Shown here in pieces: positions 1-9,797 of a stretch of 34,302 bases of DNA. Origin of the DNA: Basidiobolus meristosporus CBS 931.73 (Eukaryota > Basidiobolomycota > Basidiobolomycetes > Basidiobolales > Basidiobolaceae). Under the pieces are notes generated by a model. It was given only the letters and a program-made list of their open reading frames with translations. It did no database searches and was not told the DNA's origin. Where the stretch lies: NCBI GenBank assembly GCA_002104905.1, contig MCFE01000804.1, positions 1-34,302 of the forward strand, given 5' to 3'. The position numbers were made by a program, and so were the translations under genes. The first letter of the stretch is position 1, and the number at the start of each line of letters is the position of its first letter.

Positions 1-3000
1 CTTTCTCTTCGGGAACATGGCATTTGTCTTGAAGGAACGAGGTGGGGCAGGACTGGAGGCCAGAGATCTCTCGGAGTCTTTGGAAAACAACTTCTCTTTG
101 TTGGGAGCCTACATCATGCTGATATTTGACACTCTCCTCTACCTTGTACTCGCCTGGTATCTGAGCCAGATAATCCCTAGCGAGTATGGAACCCCCAAGC
201 CGATCCTTTTTCCCTTCAAGGCATCATACTGGAGAGGGACGTCCTCAGAGACTGCTGATTTGCATTATCATCCGAACGACCAGGAAGGCCTTGATTATCT
301 TGTTGAGCCAGCTCCTAACAACCTAAAAGCAGGGCTATCCTTGAGGAATCTGACCAAGGTCTACGAGAATTCTCAAACACGTGCAGTGGATCGACTCAGC
401 ATTGATATGTACGAAAGCCAGGTGGTTTCATTTCTCGGTCACAATGGGTGCGGGAAGTCCACAACTATCTCAATGCTTACTGGGTTGATTCCCATCACCT
501 CTGGAGATGCTATCATCGATGGTTACAGCGTGCGAAACAATCTGAAACAGGTGCGCCAACGTCTAGGCGTGTGTCCTCAACATGATATACTGTGGGACAA
601 GCTGACCGTAAGGCAGACACTGGCCCTATATGCCGGTCTAAAGGGAGTTGAGCGTTCCAAAATCCCTGCCGACGTACAAAAGTTCATCACACAGACGGGT
701 TTGCTGGAAAAGGCAGACAGCTATGTACAGACCTTATCCGGAGGGCAAAAGCGAAAGTTATCCGTGGCCATCGCCTTCATTGGCGACTCGAAAGTTGTGT
801 TTCTCGACGAGCCAACGAGCGGCATGGACCCCTATTCCAGAAGGTCCGCTTGGGACGTTATCAATCACAATAGAGCAGGCCGTATAATCGTGCTAACCAC
901 CCATTTTATGGATGAAGCTGATCTGCTTGGAGATCGGATCGCCATCATGTGCTATGGCAAGCTGCAGTGCGTTGGAAGCTCATTGTTCTTGAAGGCAAAT
1001 TACGGAGCTGGCTATACCCTCACGCTTGTGAGGACAAACGAAGTCCCTCAGACGAGCAACACTGAGATCCTAACTCGAATTCAACGCATCATTCCTGATG
1101 CTGTCAGTACCTCCGATTCTGGTGGCGAAATTGTGGTCGTAATCCCGTCCAAATCCAACGGCGACATCCCGACATTGCTACGTTACCTTAAATCCAATGG
1201 CAAGGCGATGGGAATTGCCGATTATGGTATTTCGGGAGCATCCCTGCAAGATGTATTTTTACGCATAATGAACCAGAACAACAGTCCAGAAAAGGGAGTG
1301 TACTCCATCTCCAGTGACTTCACTATGTTGAATGACAGTGGGGACCTCTATGAAATGCAAGCTCCCGAAGAACTAAAAAGGGCTACGCCGCCTAGTATGA
1401 TCAAAGGGTCGACCAATTTCTTCCAGCAATGGCGGGCAGTGTTTATTAAGAGAGCAATGATCTCGCGCCGACGCTGGGTGATGGCCCTCGCCCCTATAGT
1501 CATTCCACTTGTCTTGTGTGGAATCGGAACCCTTATCATCACCAAAGAGCAATATAGCTGTTCGCCTAAGGACGCCTCGACCAAAAAGCTGTCATTTCTA
1601 CCAACAGACTTGACCTATAGCTCATTTATCAGACAGGCGGACAGAGGCAACGCAACCCTCCCTGTCATTTTGGGAGGCGAGTTGGTCCAACAAGTTGATA
1701 GCACCATTTCTTTCGAGACATTGGCTACACCCGGCGACCTTCAGGCTTATATCGAACGTAAACGCCCGGATCTTCTAGGTGGAGTGATGATGAATTCGAA
1801 TGCCCAGCCCGGCAAATTATCCAGCTACACGATTGCATATGATATCACGAAGGATATGAGTCCATTAGCAATGGTCAATCTAGCCAACAATATGTTGATC
1901 AATCAACTGACCAAAAAAACTGGCTACACTATCAGAGCAGTCTACCAGCCCTTCCCCTCTAAGCTGTCTGACAAAGACTGGAACCCAGTGGTTCTCTTCA
2001 GCTTCCTGGTTATTTTCATGCAGATCTTCTATCTCACGTTACCCATTCTTCTCTTGGTCAAAGAGAACATATCCAGAGCCAAGCATCAGCAGAAGATCAG
2101 TGGGCTGAGTCCTATGGCCTACTGGCTAGGAAACTTCACATGGGACATTCTACCCATCTTGATAAATTCCGCCTCGCTTGCCGCCATCTTTGCATCAGGC
2201 ACAATCTACTGGACAGTCAGCTTTTTTCAAACCTTCTTGTTCCTGTTTATCTTCGGTTGTTCGCTCACCATGGTAACATACCTGTTCTCCTCAAGATTTT
2301 CTACAACCAACGGCGGATTGAATGCCTTGCTTGCCTTCCATGGACTCACGGTTTTCTTCTATTTGTCTGCGTACCTGCCGCTCTATTTTGAGACCGCTGA
2401 TGCCGCCAAGTACATCAACTATGCGGCTTTTCCGCTGTTCCCTAGCACCCCTGGATACTACTCCCTACTTGTCATGATGAACGGCTTTATGCTCCAATGC
2501 GCTCAGAATCCCCAGCTGGATCCCTCCCGCACATGGGACATCACGCTTCTTGGATACCCCTTGTTTGTGATGATTGCCCAGACTGTTGTGTACTTCCTTC
2601 TCACTATTCTAAAGGAGAATTGGAAGACCATTCGTGCCAGCTATGTGAAGCAAAAGAAACATGACCACGAGGATCACACGAGCGGGACGACCGTCAGCGA
2701 TGACGTATACAACGAGCAGGACCGTCTCAACTCTGGAAGCAACACGGATTTAGTTCAGCTTCGTCATCTCCGTAAAGAATATCCAAAGAATGCTGACAAG
2801 AAGATAAAGGTTGCAGTCCGGGACCTATCCCTTGGAATAAGACAAGGGGAGTGCTTCGGGCTGCTTGGTAGCAACGGTGCTGGAAAAACGACAACACTAA
2901 AGATACTGAGCGGCGATGTATTTCCCACCAGCGGGGAATGCATAGTCAATGGGAGGTCGATTCGTAGAAATCTAAGTAGTGTTCGAAAAACCCTGGGTGT

Positions 3001-3745
3001 TTGTCCCCAATTCGATGTACTTATCAATCAGCTCAGTGTTCGTCAACACTTTGAGTTCTACTGTAATATCAAGGGCATCCCCTCTAGCAAAGCACCCACG
3101 ATTGTTCGCTGGCTGTTAAACCATTTAAACTTGATTGATCATGCCACCAAGCTTCCTAAACAACTAAGTGGCGGTAATCGCAGAAAACTATCCCTCGGCA
3201 TCGCCATCATTGGCGCCCCCTCTGTACTTCTTCTTGATGAGCCCAGCACTGGCATGGACCCTCTGGCTAAACGGTTTATGTGGGATGTGATCAACGGTCT
3301 GACTAGCGAGAAAAGTATTATCCTAACGACGCACAGTATGGAGGAAGCAGACGCACTCTGTTCACGTATCGGCATCATGGTTGCTGGCCAGCTCTGTAGC
3401 CTTGGGAGCCCTCAGCATCTCAAGAATAAGCATGGTAAAGGCTACGAACTGGAAATCCTCGTGTGTTCAGGGGGCAATCCAGGGCATATAATATCTTCGA
3501 TCCAGCAAGTATTCGGCCAAACCACTTTGTTGGAGCAACAATGCAATCGGATTCGACTAGAGATAAGCTACTCCCCTACGAACAACCGCCCCGAGCAAAA
3601 CTTTGACTTGGCGGATGTTTTTGAGTGGATGGAGCAGATGCGCCAGCAACTTGGCATCGATGACTACTCCATTAGTCAGACATCTTTGGAGCAGGTGTTC
3701 CTTAACTTTGCCAAAGAAGACCACACATACAACAAGAACGAGTGA
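1..3745 (+). CDS. ABCA-family (full-size) ABC lipid transporter, 5' partial
   Basis: The frame is already open at the left edge (codons from base 2), so the first ATG at 17 is internal and the first transmembrane domain lies mostly outside. Residues below count from that ATG. The visible order is the end of TMD1 (a hydrophobic helix near 32-50, followed by the ABCA-typical SYW box before NBD1), NBD1, TMD2, NBD2. NBD1 has Walker A GHNGCGKST (141-149), signature LSGGQ (240-244), Walker B with D264/E265 and switch His296. TMD2 has a first helix near 485-505, a large luminal loop, and a helix cluster from about 650 to 870. NBD2 has Walker A GSNGAGKTTT (951-960), signature LSGGN (1050-1054), D1074/E1075 and His1106. 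Both ATP sites look complete. ABCA proteins move phospholipids or sterols across or out of membranes. The substrate cannot be told here. There is no intron in 3.7 kb, unlike the housekeeping genes downstream. Stop TGA at 3743-3745. Confidence 0.95.
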   Translation, partial: FLFGNMAFVLKERGGAGLEARDLSESLENNFSLLGAYIMLIFDTLLYLVLAWYLSQIIPSEYGTPKPILFPFKASYWRGTSSETADLHYHPNDQEGLDYLVEPAPNNLKAGLSLRNLTKVYENSQTRAVDRLSIDMYESQVVSFLGHNGCGKSTTISMLTGLIPITSGDAIIDGYSVRNNLKQVRQRLGVCPQHDILWDKLTVRQTLALYAGLKGVERSKIPADVQKFITQTGLLEKADSYVQTLSGGQKRKLSVAIAFIGDSKVVFLDEPTSGMDPYSRRSAWDVINHNRAGRIIVLTTHFMDEADLLGDRIAIMCYGKLQCVGSSLFLKANYGAGYTLTLVRTNEVPQTSNTEILTRIQRIIPDAVSTSDSGGEIVVVIPSKSNGDIPTLLRYLKSNGKAMGIADYGISGASLQDVFLRIMNQNNSPEKGVYSISSDFTMLNDSGDLYEMQAPEELKRATPPSMIKGSTNFFQQWRAVFIKRAMISRRRWVMALAPIVIPLVLCGIGTLIITKEQYSCSPKDASTKKLSFLPTDLTYSSFIRQADRGNATLPVILGGELVQQVDSTISFETLATPGDLQAYIERKRPDLLGGVMMNSNAQPGKLSSYTIAYDITKDMSPLAMVNLANNMLINQLTKKTGYTIRAVYQPFPSKLSDKDWNPVVLFSFLVIFMQIFYLTLPILLLVKENISRAKHQQKISGLSPMAYWLGNFTWDILPILINSASLAAIFASGTIYWTVSFFQTFLFLFIFGCSLTMVTYLFSSRFSTTNGGLNALLAFHGLTVFFYLSAYLPLYFETADAAKYINYAAFPLFPSTPGYYSLLVMMNGFMLQCAQNPQLDPSRTWDITLLGYPLFVMIAQTVVYFLLTILKENWKTIRASYVKQKKHDHEDHTSGTTVSDDVYNEQDRLNSGSNTDLVQLRHLRKEYPKNADKKIKVAVRDLSLGIRQGECFGLLGSNGAGKTTTLKILSGDVFPTSGECIVNGRSIRRNLSSVRKTLGVCPQFDVLINQLSVRQHFEFYCNIKGIPSSKAPTIVRWLLNHLNLIDHATKLPKQLSGGNRRKLSLGIAIIGAPSVLLLDEPSTGMDPLAKRFMWDVINGLTSEKSIILTTHSMEEADALCSRIGIMVAGQLCSLGSPQHLKNKHGKGYELEILVCSGGNPGHIISSIQQVFGQTTLLEQQCNRIRLEISYSPTNNRPEQNFDLADVFEWMEQMRQQLGIDDYSISQTSLEQVFLNFAKEDHTYNKNE

Positions 3746-4521
3746 ACTGCCATCGTGCAGACTTTGCTATACCTCTGTCCCAGAGGACACATGTATCTAC
3801 TTCAACAACAACAACCCCCCCCCCTCTTCACTCGGTAAAATACCCTCCATCAACTATTCTATTTTGAAGAAATTTGTGTATCAGAACCATCGTTTAAAGA
3901 TAATTAAGAAATAACACCGAAACGATATCCATCGATCCCAGAGCCCAGCCACCTCCCCGAATACACAACGGTGCATTTTCCCGTCTCCCCCTCTGTAGGC
4001 TAGGTGGCTGGCTAGTATGGAACTCTGCGGGGATTGTGCTCCCTGTATAATCCATCTATGTTTGTGTTGTACGGTTCTATGCTGATGAGCCAGCAATATA
4101 TCGTGACACACTCGAGGTGACGAACATGGCACTCGCTGAAGTATCCTCACATTGGCTATACCGATATTGGTGTACCCAACGTATGTGGGCTGTGGAATGA
4201 CCTAAGGGTCCGGTTTCATCTGTAAGCAAAGACAGTGGATGTTTGCTGATTTGGGTTGGATCCCCATCATAGTACACCGGTGGGATATCTCGCGGGCACC
4301 ATGTGACGTCACAAAGGCTAAGAAACCCCTTCTCAGCCATTTATTCCCAATATTAACTAGTATCCATGTATAATAAATAATCTCCCTCGCCATAGGCATC
4401 ATCAGTCAAACCACTTACCTGGTGAACGCTGTCAGGATAAGCTTCAGTTATTGATTTTAATCGCTATAAATCCCGCAAAACCAGGCCCACCTCAACCTTA
4501 CCAACCCATCTACCAACTACA
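3746..4521. other. Intergenic region with poly-C tract and downstream promoter
   Basis: No coding frame here looks real. The 3' flank of the ABCA gene holds CAA repeats and a run of ten C at 3815-3824. The right end carries the promoter and leader of the gene at 4522. Confidence 0.6.
4465..4470 (+). promoter_or_regulatory. TATA box of the 4522 gene
   Basis: TATAAA lies 57 bases upstream of the ATG. A C/A-rich leader with CCAACC and CTACCAACTACA leads into the start codon. Confidence 0.5.
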
Positions 4522-5160
4522 ATGAGTGACTCAAAGCCGACCTTCTCGCAGTGGCTCCAGGAGTACACCGAGCAACACATCCCCTTCCTCAAAGAGCTTT
4601 TCAAGAACAGAGACTCGAGAGGCTTGCTGAAAGCACTCAGGTACCCCGACGACATCGACCAGGCCTGGCTTTTCTACGAGGCGGCATTACAGCTGGATGT
4701 CAATTGGACAAGATTCCTCCTACGTCTCGACCCGGACGTTCACTTCCGTGTGCCCTGGGATCACTGCAACTTCACGGCGCTGAGCCCACCATTGTATCGC
4801 AACAATATGGAGCTGATGAAAGTGGTGGTAGGTGAAGGCGGTTACAATGTCAGTTCCTGGGTGGATGAGCATGGATGTAGCGCAGTCGATTGGCCAGATG
4901 TAGAGGATCAGCCAGAGGTTTGGGGTGATATGAGTGAATACCTAAAAGCGGCGGTGGAGAAACAATCCTCCGGCGAATGGAAGATCTGGAGGGGCAAGAA
5001 GTTCCCTTCGGTGGCTGGGGAAATTCTGAAGGCATGCAAGACCGATTCCACTACCTACCAGTCGCCGAGCGAGCTTGAGGATAAATACAGGAAGGAGCTG
5101 AATGCCTGGCAGGAAATGATCGAGAATATTCTTGCCGAGATGGAGCAGAAAACCCAATAA
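4522..5160 (+). CDS. Hypothetical 212-aa protein, possible diverged ankyrin-like fold
   Basis: Single-exon gene with its own TATA box and an A-rich start context (AACTACAATGAGT). I do not recognise the family. There is no signal peptide and no transmembrane segment, so a cytosolic or nuclear protein is likely. The sequence is rich in Trp, Asp and Glu. Residues about 88-130 (TALSPPLYRNNMELMKVVV, then DEHGCSAVDW) have the rhythm of an ankyrin repeat: TPLH-like turn, NxELVKLLL-like helix, then DxxGxTALDxA. This is only a pattern resemblance. The C-terminus (about 175-212) is charged and probably helical or coiled coil. The adjacent upstream gene is ABCA on the same strand and the next gene is convergent. 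Confidence 0.75.
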   Translation: MSDSKPTFSQWLQEYTEQHIPFLKELFKNRDSRGLLKALRYPDDIDQAWLFYEAALQLDVNWTRFLLRLDPDVHFRVPWDHCNFTALSPPLYRNNMELMKVVVGEGGYNVSSWVDEHGCSAVDWPDVEDQPEVWGDMSEYLKAAVEKQSSGEWKIWRGKKFPSVAGEILKACKTDSTTYQSPSELEDKYRKELNAWQEMIENILAEMEQKTQ

Positions 5161-5566
5161 ATGTCGTTGTTGAGCAAATAAATACATATATATTGAATGA
5201 CCCCACAATTCTGAGCCGCTGTGTTGGAATGTTGTAGACATTTGGATTTCACACGATACTTGCATTATTCCACCAGACGGTTTAGAACTGTAAAGCATCA
5301 TTGGGATGTTCACCCACCGCCCAGCGCCAGGCTACACTGAATGCCTTGTATATTACTTTATTCTTGTCAAGACTACTTCTGGTTCTATATACAATATAAC
5401 TACCAATGCTAGGATATGGCTAAATCGTAGAGTACGAAATGATGAAAACGTCACCAATATTCGTAAAGGGTGGGATATGTTTCCATCGAACTAAGTATCA
5501 AGTTAAACCTGTAGCAATTAGCTAGGCATGATTCTAGGTAGATGGAGCAATTACGGTGTACATGGG
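5161..5566. other. Convergent intergenic region
   Basis: This lies between the 3' ends of the 4522 gene (plus) and the white-collar gene (minus). It is AT-rich, with AATAAA at 5177-5182 as a possible polyadenylation signal for the plus-strand gene. No gene seen. Confidence 0.5.
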
Positions 5567-8306
5567 TTATGCGGGTTGCGATTTTCGCATCATCTTGGAC
5601 CACTCTGACAGAACACGGTTAGAGAACGATCGTACAAATACAATGGCATAGATAACATACTTAAACCACAAGAGTTACAGAGGGTTCCGGGGCCTTCTGG
5701 GCCTTTTCGCCATTCAGGAGAATCAATACGCTTGCAACTTGTGCAGCATTTGTCTTGGATGGCCACTCTCTTTTTCTAAACAAAAATGAAGCAATCAATC
5801 AATTGGCCCCTAGGGGACAGTCAACGATGGTGCAAACCTTCTTCTTGGGCGTCATTGACACCTTGTGCTCTTCTAGTTTCTTTATATCCTCATTCAATTG
5901 TCTGTTGGCCAACTTCAGAAGATGCATCTCATACTGCCAATTTGCTGGGTGGATCTCATTTAATATGCTGAACAAGTTGTCAGCATCCATTGAGACCTCA
6001 TCCGTTTGCGGCATTGGGGACGCTTCATAAGGTGCTGAGTCAAACCCTTGGATCAGCTCAGACTCCATTTCACGGGTTTGGCAGAGAACAAATGCAACTC
6101 CTCCCTGGTAGCCGATATTTCCGGGGTAGAACACACTGGTTAGATTTATGACTTCGCCTTGCTTTGTTCTCGCCTTATGGTGAAGCTTCACTGTAGTCCC
6201 GGTTTGTACGTTCCTTAACGATTCGCTTAAACCAGAAAGGTGCTCTTCTGGAAATATGCATGCAAGATTGGTCTGTTGTAGTTCCGAAGCTGGGTACTCG
6301 AGGAGATTTTCACACTGATCGGTGATATGCAGGATCATTCCTTCGTTAGAGAGCTTTGACCACATATCCATATCGTTTATGCCACCGCTACTTCGACTGA
6401 TGATTCCCCGAGAAAGCCTGTAAACCGGCCGTGGACGTCCCGAGAGTATAATATACTTCCGGCTTTTACCGCGCTCCGAAAAGAGCTTACCAGTAGCCTC
6501 AATCCACATGTATCCCGAGAACTTGCGTTTCGCACGATACAGCATTGTCACAGTGTCGTTCTCACTGTTCGCTTCCTTGATTTCGCGCATTACAGGATTC
6601 AAGTCACTAGGCTCACAGATTTTCGAGATTGACTGGCCAACAAGCTCTTCAGGCTCATACTCCAATAATGTCTTGCAGGATGTGGAGGCGTATGAAAATA
6701 CTCCTTTCAGTGAGAGCACATGAATAAAGTCATCTGCTTCATCGAGCAGCATCTTATTCCAGATCTGGGCGCATTCATCTTTGTCCTCCTCATTCGAAAC
6801 ACCGATCAACTGGTAAAATTCCTCTGAGAGCAGCGACTGTGGGAGGGTTGGTAAGGCTACCTCGCATAACTCCTCCGGCTCAATCTGCGTCAAATCTAAC
6901 AAATACGCCCGTTAATCTCTCCGCAAGTGTAAAATGGCCACGTCTCGAACACAAACCGGATTCTAGTAGCGGGGCGATCAACGGCAACGCCTCATTTTGC
7001 ATATATGCTCCCTCTATAGTGCAATCTATGGCGTTAGCAACAAAGATAAACATCAGGGGCCCACTGGCGATGTACCTTGAACTTTCTGTCGAATTTCTTT
7101 AGGTCTTTCAACAAAATCCTGGGGCCACAAGGATGAGTATCAGCACACCGAGCTGAAATACAAACCACACTTACCACTTGGAATCCAACAAAATGCGTTA
7201 TCCCCCCGCCGTGCATCGAGATCGGGATCACAGTGACCAGGTTCACAAAAGCCTATCGATAGCAAACAGTTGAACAGCCGGCTCACCCACGAGGCAACAT
7301 TCCACGGCAATCTGGACTAACCTCGCCCGATTTTTTGTAGTTCACCAATGACACCTGGATTTCTTTTTTCTGGATGATATGGGTTTTGAGGTTGTACACT
7401 GCGTTGTTATCTGTATATCGACGACGAGACCCCACTGTAACTAGCCCTTCAGGAGCCTGTAGAAATCGGGAGTTTCGTCCCAGCACCTCTTGAGTGGAAT
7501 ATCCCGTCAAGGTTTCAAATGATTCACTCGCATAGATTATTGGTAGATCGTCAGCAAGAGCGTTCGCTATGAACATCCAAGTTAGTATCGTCGATTCAGG
7601 GGTTGGGAACTGCCGAATAATCTATGGGATATGTGAAACAGCCCCTGCCCCCAAAAGCAAGGGAAACGAAGGTGAATGAAAACGGAAGTTTTCATATATG
7701 AAACATGTTTTAAACAGCCAGGCAAGAAGTGAGTATTCCCTACCTACAACAAAGGACGCACTCATGTCAACAGGGCCAAGGTTGATCTGAGGATTAGGCC
7801 TAGTCAATTGAGGTCAGTCATCAGCACAAGGCCCACAATAGTAGAGCTCTTACCTGGTAGCTACTTTCAGCTGATTTGGACGCAAGGCAAATACTTTTAG
7901 TCATCCGATTCAAGCAGCTGGTGACAGTAAAGGCCTACCAGCACTGTGATCATGTCTATGCCAGAGCTAGAATACACCCCACGATACTGAGAATCGTCTA
8001 GCTGTTTCGCCATATCTGGGATGGCGCCGGTGCCATCGTTACCACCTTCACTAAACCCTTCGTTGAATTTGGGCACGCCGCTCATGTCTTGAAAAACAGA
8101 AGCGTTAGAAACGAACAATACCACCATCCAGCCGCAATATGGATATAGGAAAGCACTGCAGGTTTACCAGACATATAGGATGCTTGGGGGGTGGGGTCGT
8201 AAGGATATAATGGAGGGTTTTGACCATCGTTCATAAGGGCATGTTGATTATCATCCATCCACTGAACATTGGCACAGCTCTGCTTTATATTCTGCGTCCT
8301 CAACAT
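5567..8306 (-). CDS. White collar-1-like LOV/PAS/GATA photoreceptor with Cys-to-Ser LOV domain
   Basis: Eleven-exon model, minus strand: 8306-8168, 8087-7939, 7870-7854, 7799-7744, 7566-7322, 7252-7175, 7118-7076, 7025-6957, 6895-5838, 5775-5661, 5604-5567. It totals 2007 nt, 668 aa, with every junction in phase. The ATG at 8306 follows an in-frame TGA. Domain order: LOV about 103-228 ([71 protein letters not shown]); PAS-B about 320-430; PAS-C about 440-545; a coiled-coil-like helix about 580-610; a basic stretch; then a GATA-type finger C629-X2-C632-X18-C651-X2-C654, followed by GLKWSK. WC-1 proteins are blue-light receptors and transcription activators that pair with a WC-2 partner in the nucleus. 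The oddity is residue 153: the conserved flavin-adduct Cys of the GxNCRFLQ motif is Ser (codon TCC, 7471-7469), while the other flavin-pocket motifs remain. The GATA finger sits in two small exons that simple ORF reading misses. Retaining the 5837-5776 intron would end the protein before the finger. Confidence 0.9.
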
Positions 8307-9797
8307 GTGTCACTTTCCAAAATAATCCAAGGAATCAAATATTTTCCAAGACTTATATATTTCCAATGATTTCGATATAAAAGGGTGGGGTGTGTATGGG
8401 GAAAGGCTAACTGACTAGCAATAGAAATGCCGAAGGAGATTGTTAACTGTTGAACACTGACCATCTGTTTCCTCTTCTTTGGGCTTTTATATACGAATTG
8501 CGCAGCAATAAGGAAGTTTGCGTGTCCTTCCTATTATAGAATTATTGGGAAGCGGATCAGGTCAACTGGCACTCAAATACCACACGACGAACCAATGAGG
8601 TCTGAGGCACGCACATGCTTTGATCACAGCGAAATGATAAGGGATAGTGCAATGGAGCCTGGATAACACTGCGTCTGATTCTGACCTGCGATTCATCCAA
8701 AATAATGCTGTGCCAAACTGAAGCCCAGAGGCGCAGAGGACGTCCAAAAGAACTTGTTTCATCAGCTCAACCATGGAGGGATCCTGGTTCTCGCCCCGGC
8801 CAGGGTGGAGCCCGCCGAACCTGGAATCGAATGGATGACAGAGATTGAGCATGAGTCCCAACTACCTGTGTTTTAGATGGGGGAAGCCATAATCACAAGC
8901 AGGCTTGCACAGACTTTCCCAAAATGAAGAGATTGCATGGTCAGTGAATGCTGAATCGCACAAATTCAATTAATTGGTGCAATGCGTCTCAAGTCATTAA
9001 GAAGATGCCGTTACACCCGATGAGCCATCGCCCCCTTCTTGAATGGACTACGTCTCATCCTTCACGCTAATTGTCTGTCTCTAGTGACTGATCCAGAGAT
9101 TAATATAGCTCTCCAAACATCATTGCTGGTAGGTCACGTGGAAGTGCACATTCTCGGTTTTGACAATCTTCTGATCAAATATCACGAAGACAGATGCTTC
9201 AATGGTGGTGCCAGTGTTGAGGGTATCTGCACCACCAGGGATCATTGGACGATCCATGCAGGCCCTCCGTTCCCGCGGCGATACAGTCAACTGCCAATTC
9301 AGGACAGAAGTAGGAGAGCTAAGTACAGCTCGTGATCCAATTCAGTTGCTTGGAACTAAAACAATGGCGGATAATGGGGCAAAAGATTGGATGGTTTACA
9401 TATATGTATGCGTGTGAATGACATTGTTCTGAGGCTCAGGGCTTCAGGAATATCCCGGCTTTCCAATAGGAAGGAGTATTTCACATCGATGTACTACATG
9501 TATTCCAAACAGCACAAAACCAGACAAAGGATCACTTAAGCAGCCTCCTCCGATTTACACCCGAAGTGAACAACCAAATGGGCTAGATTCGATGGCAACT
9601 TATACGGGCAAGGATGAGACCCTGGCATAAACACATCTAGGTGGTTTTTTATAAAGACATTGTTATTTATTGATTCTCCAGCTCCGTTCAGATTGGGAAG
9701 TGCCGGTGGCAACTGGGCAAGTCATTAAACAGATTGACAAGCCTACCTCTATCCAAGATACACCATACCCGTTGGTGGCACCTTGAAGAGCAACGCT
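8307..9797. other. Intergenic region, about 1.5 kb, no gene recognised
   Basis: Only short frames without family resemblance occur here on either strand. It separates the white-collar promoter from the 3' end of the first secreted paralogue, so it may hold distal regulatory sequence. I saw no tRNA and no repeat structure. Confidence 0.5.
8351..8360 (-). promoter_or_regulatory. Candidate TATA box of the white-collar gene
   Basis: ATATATAAGT on the minus strand, about 45 bases upstream of the ATG. A second TATAAAAG on the plus strand at 8376-8383 has no gene behind it. Confidence 0.35.

Noticed and set aside
3881-4402. Overlapping minus-strand frames after the ABCA gene
   Set aside because: Short, without start context, splice partners or family resemblance.
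8562-9417. Short frames on both strands between the white-collar gene and the secreted gene
   Set aside because: No promoter-start pairing, no domains, no splice-consistent extension.
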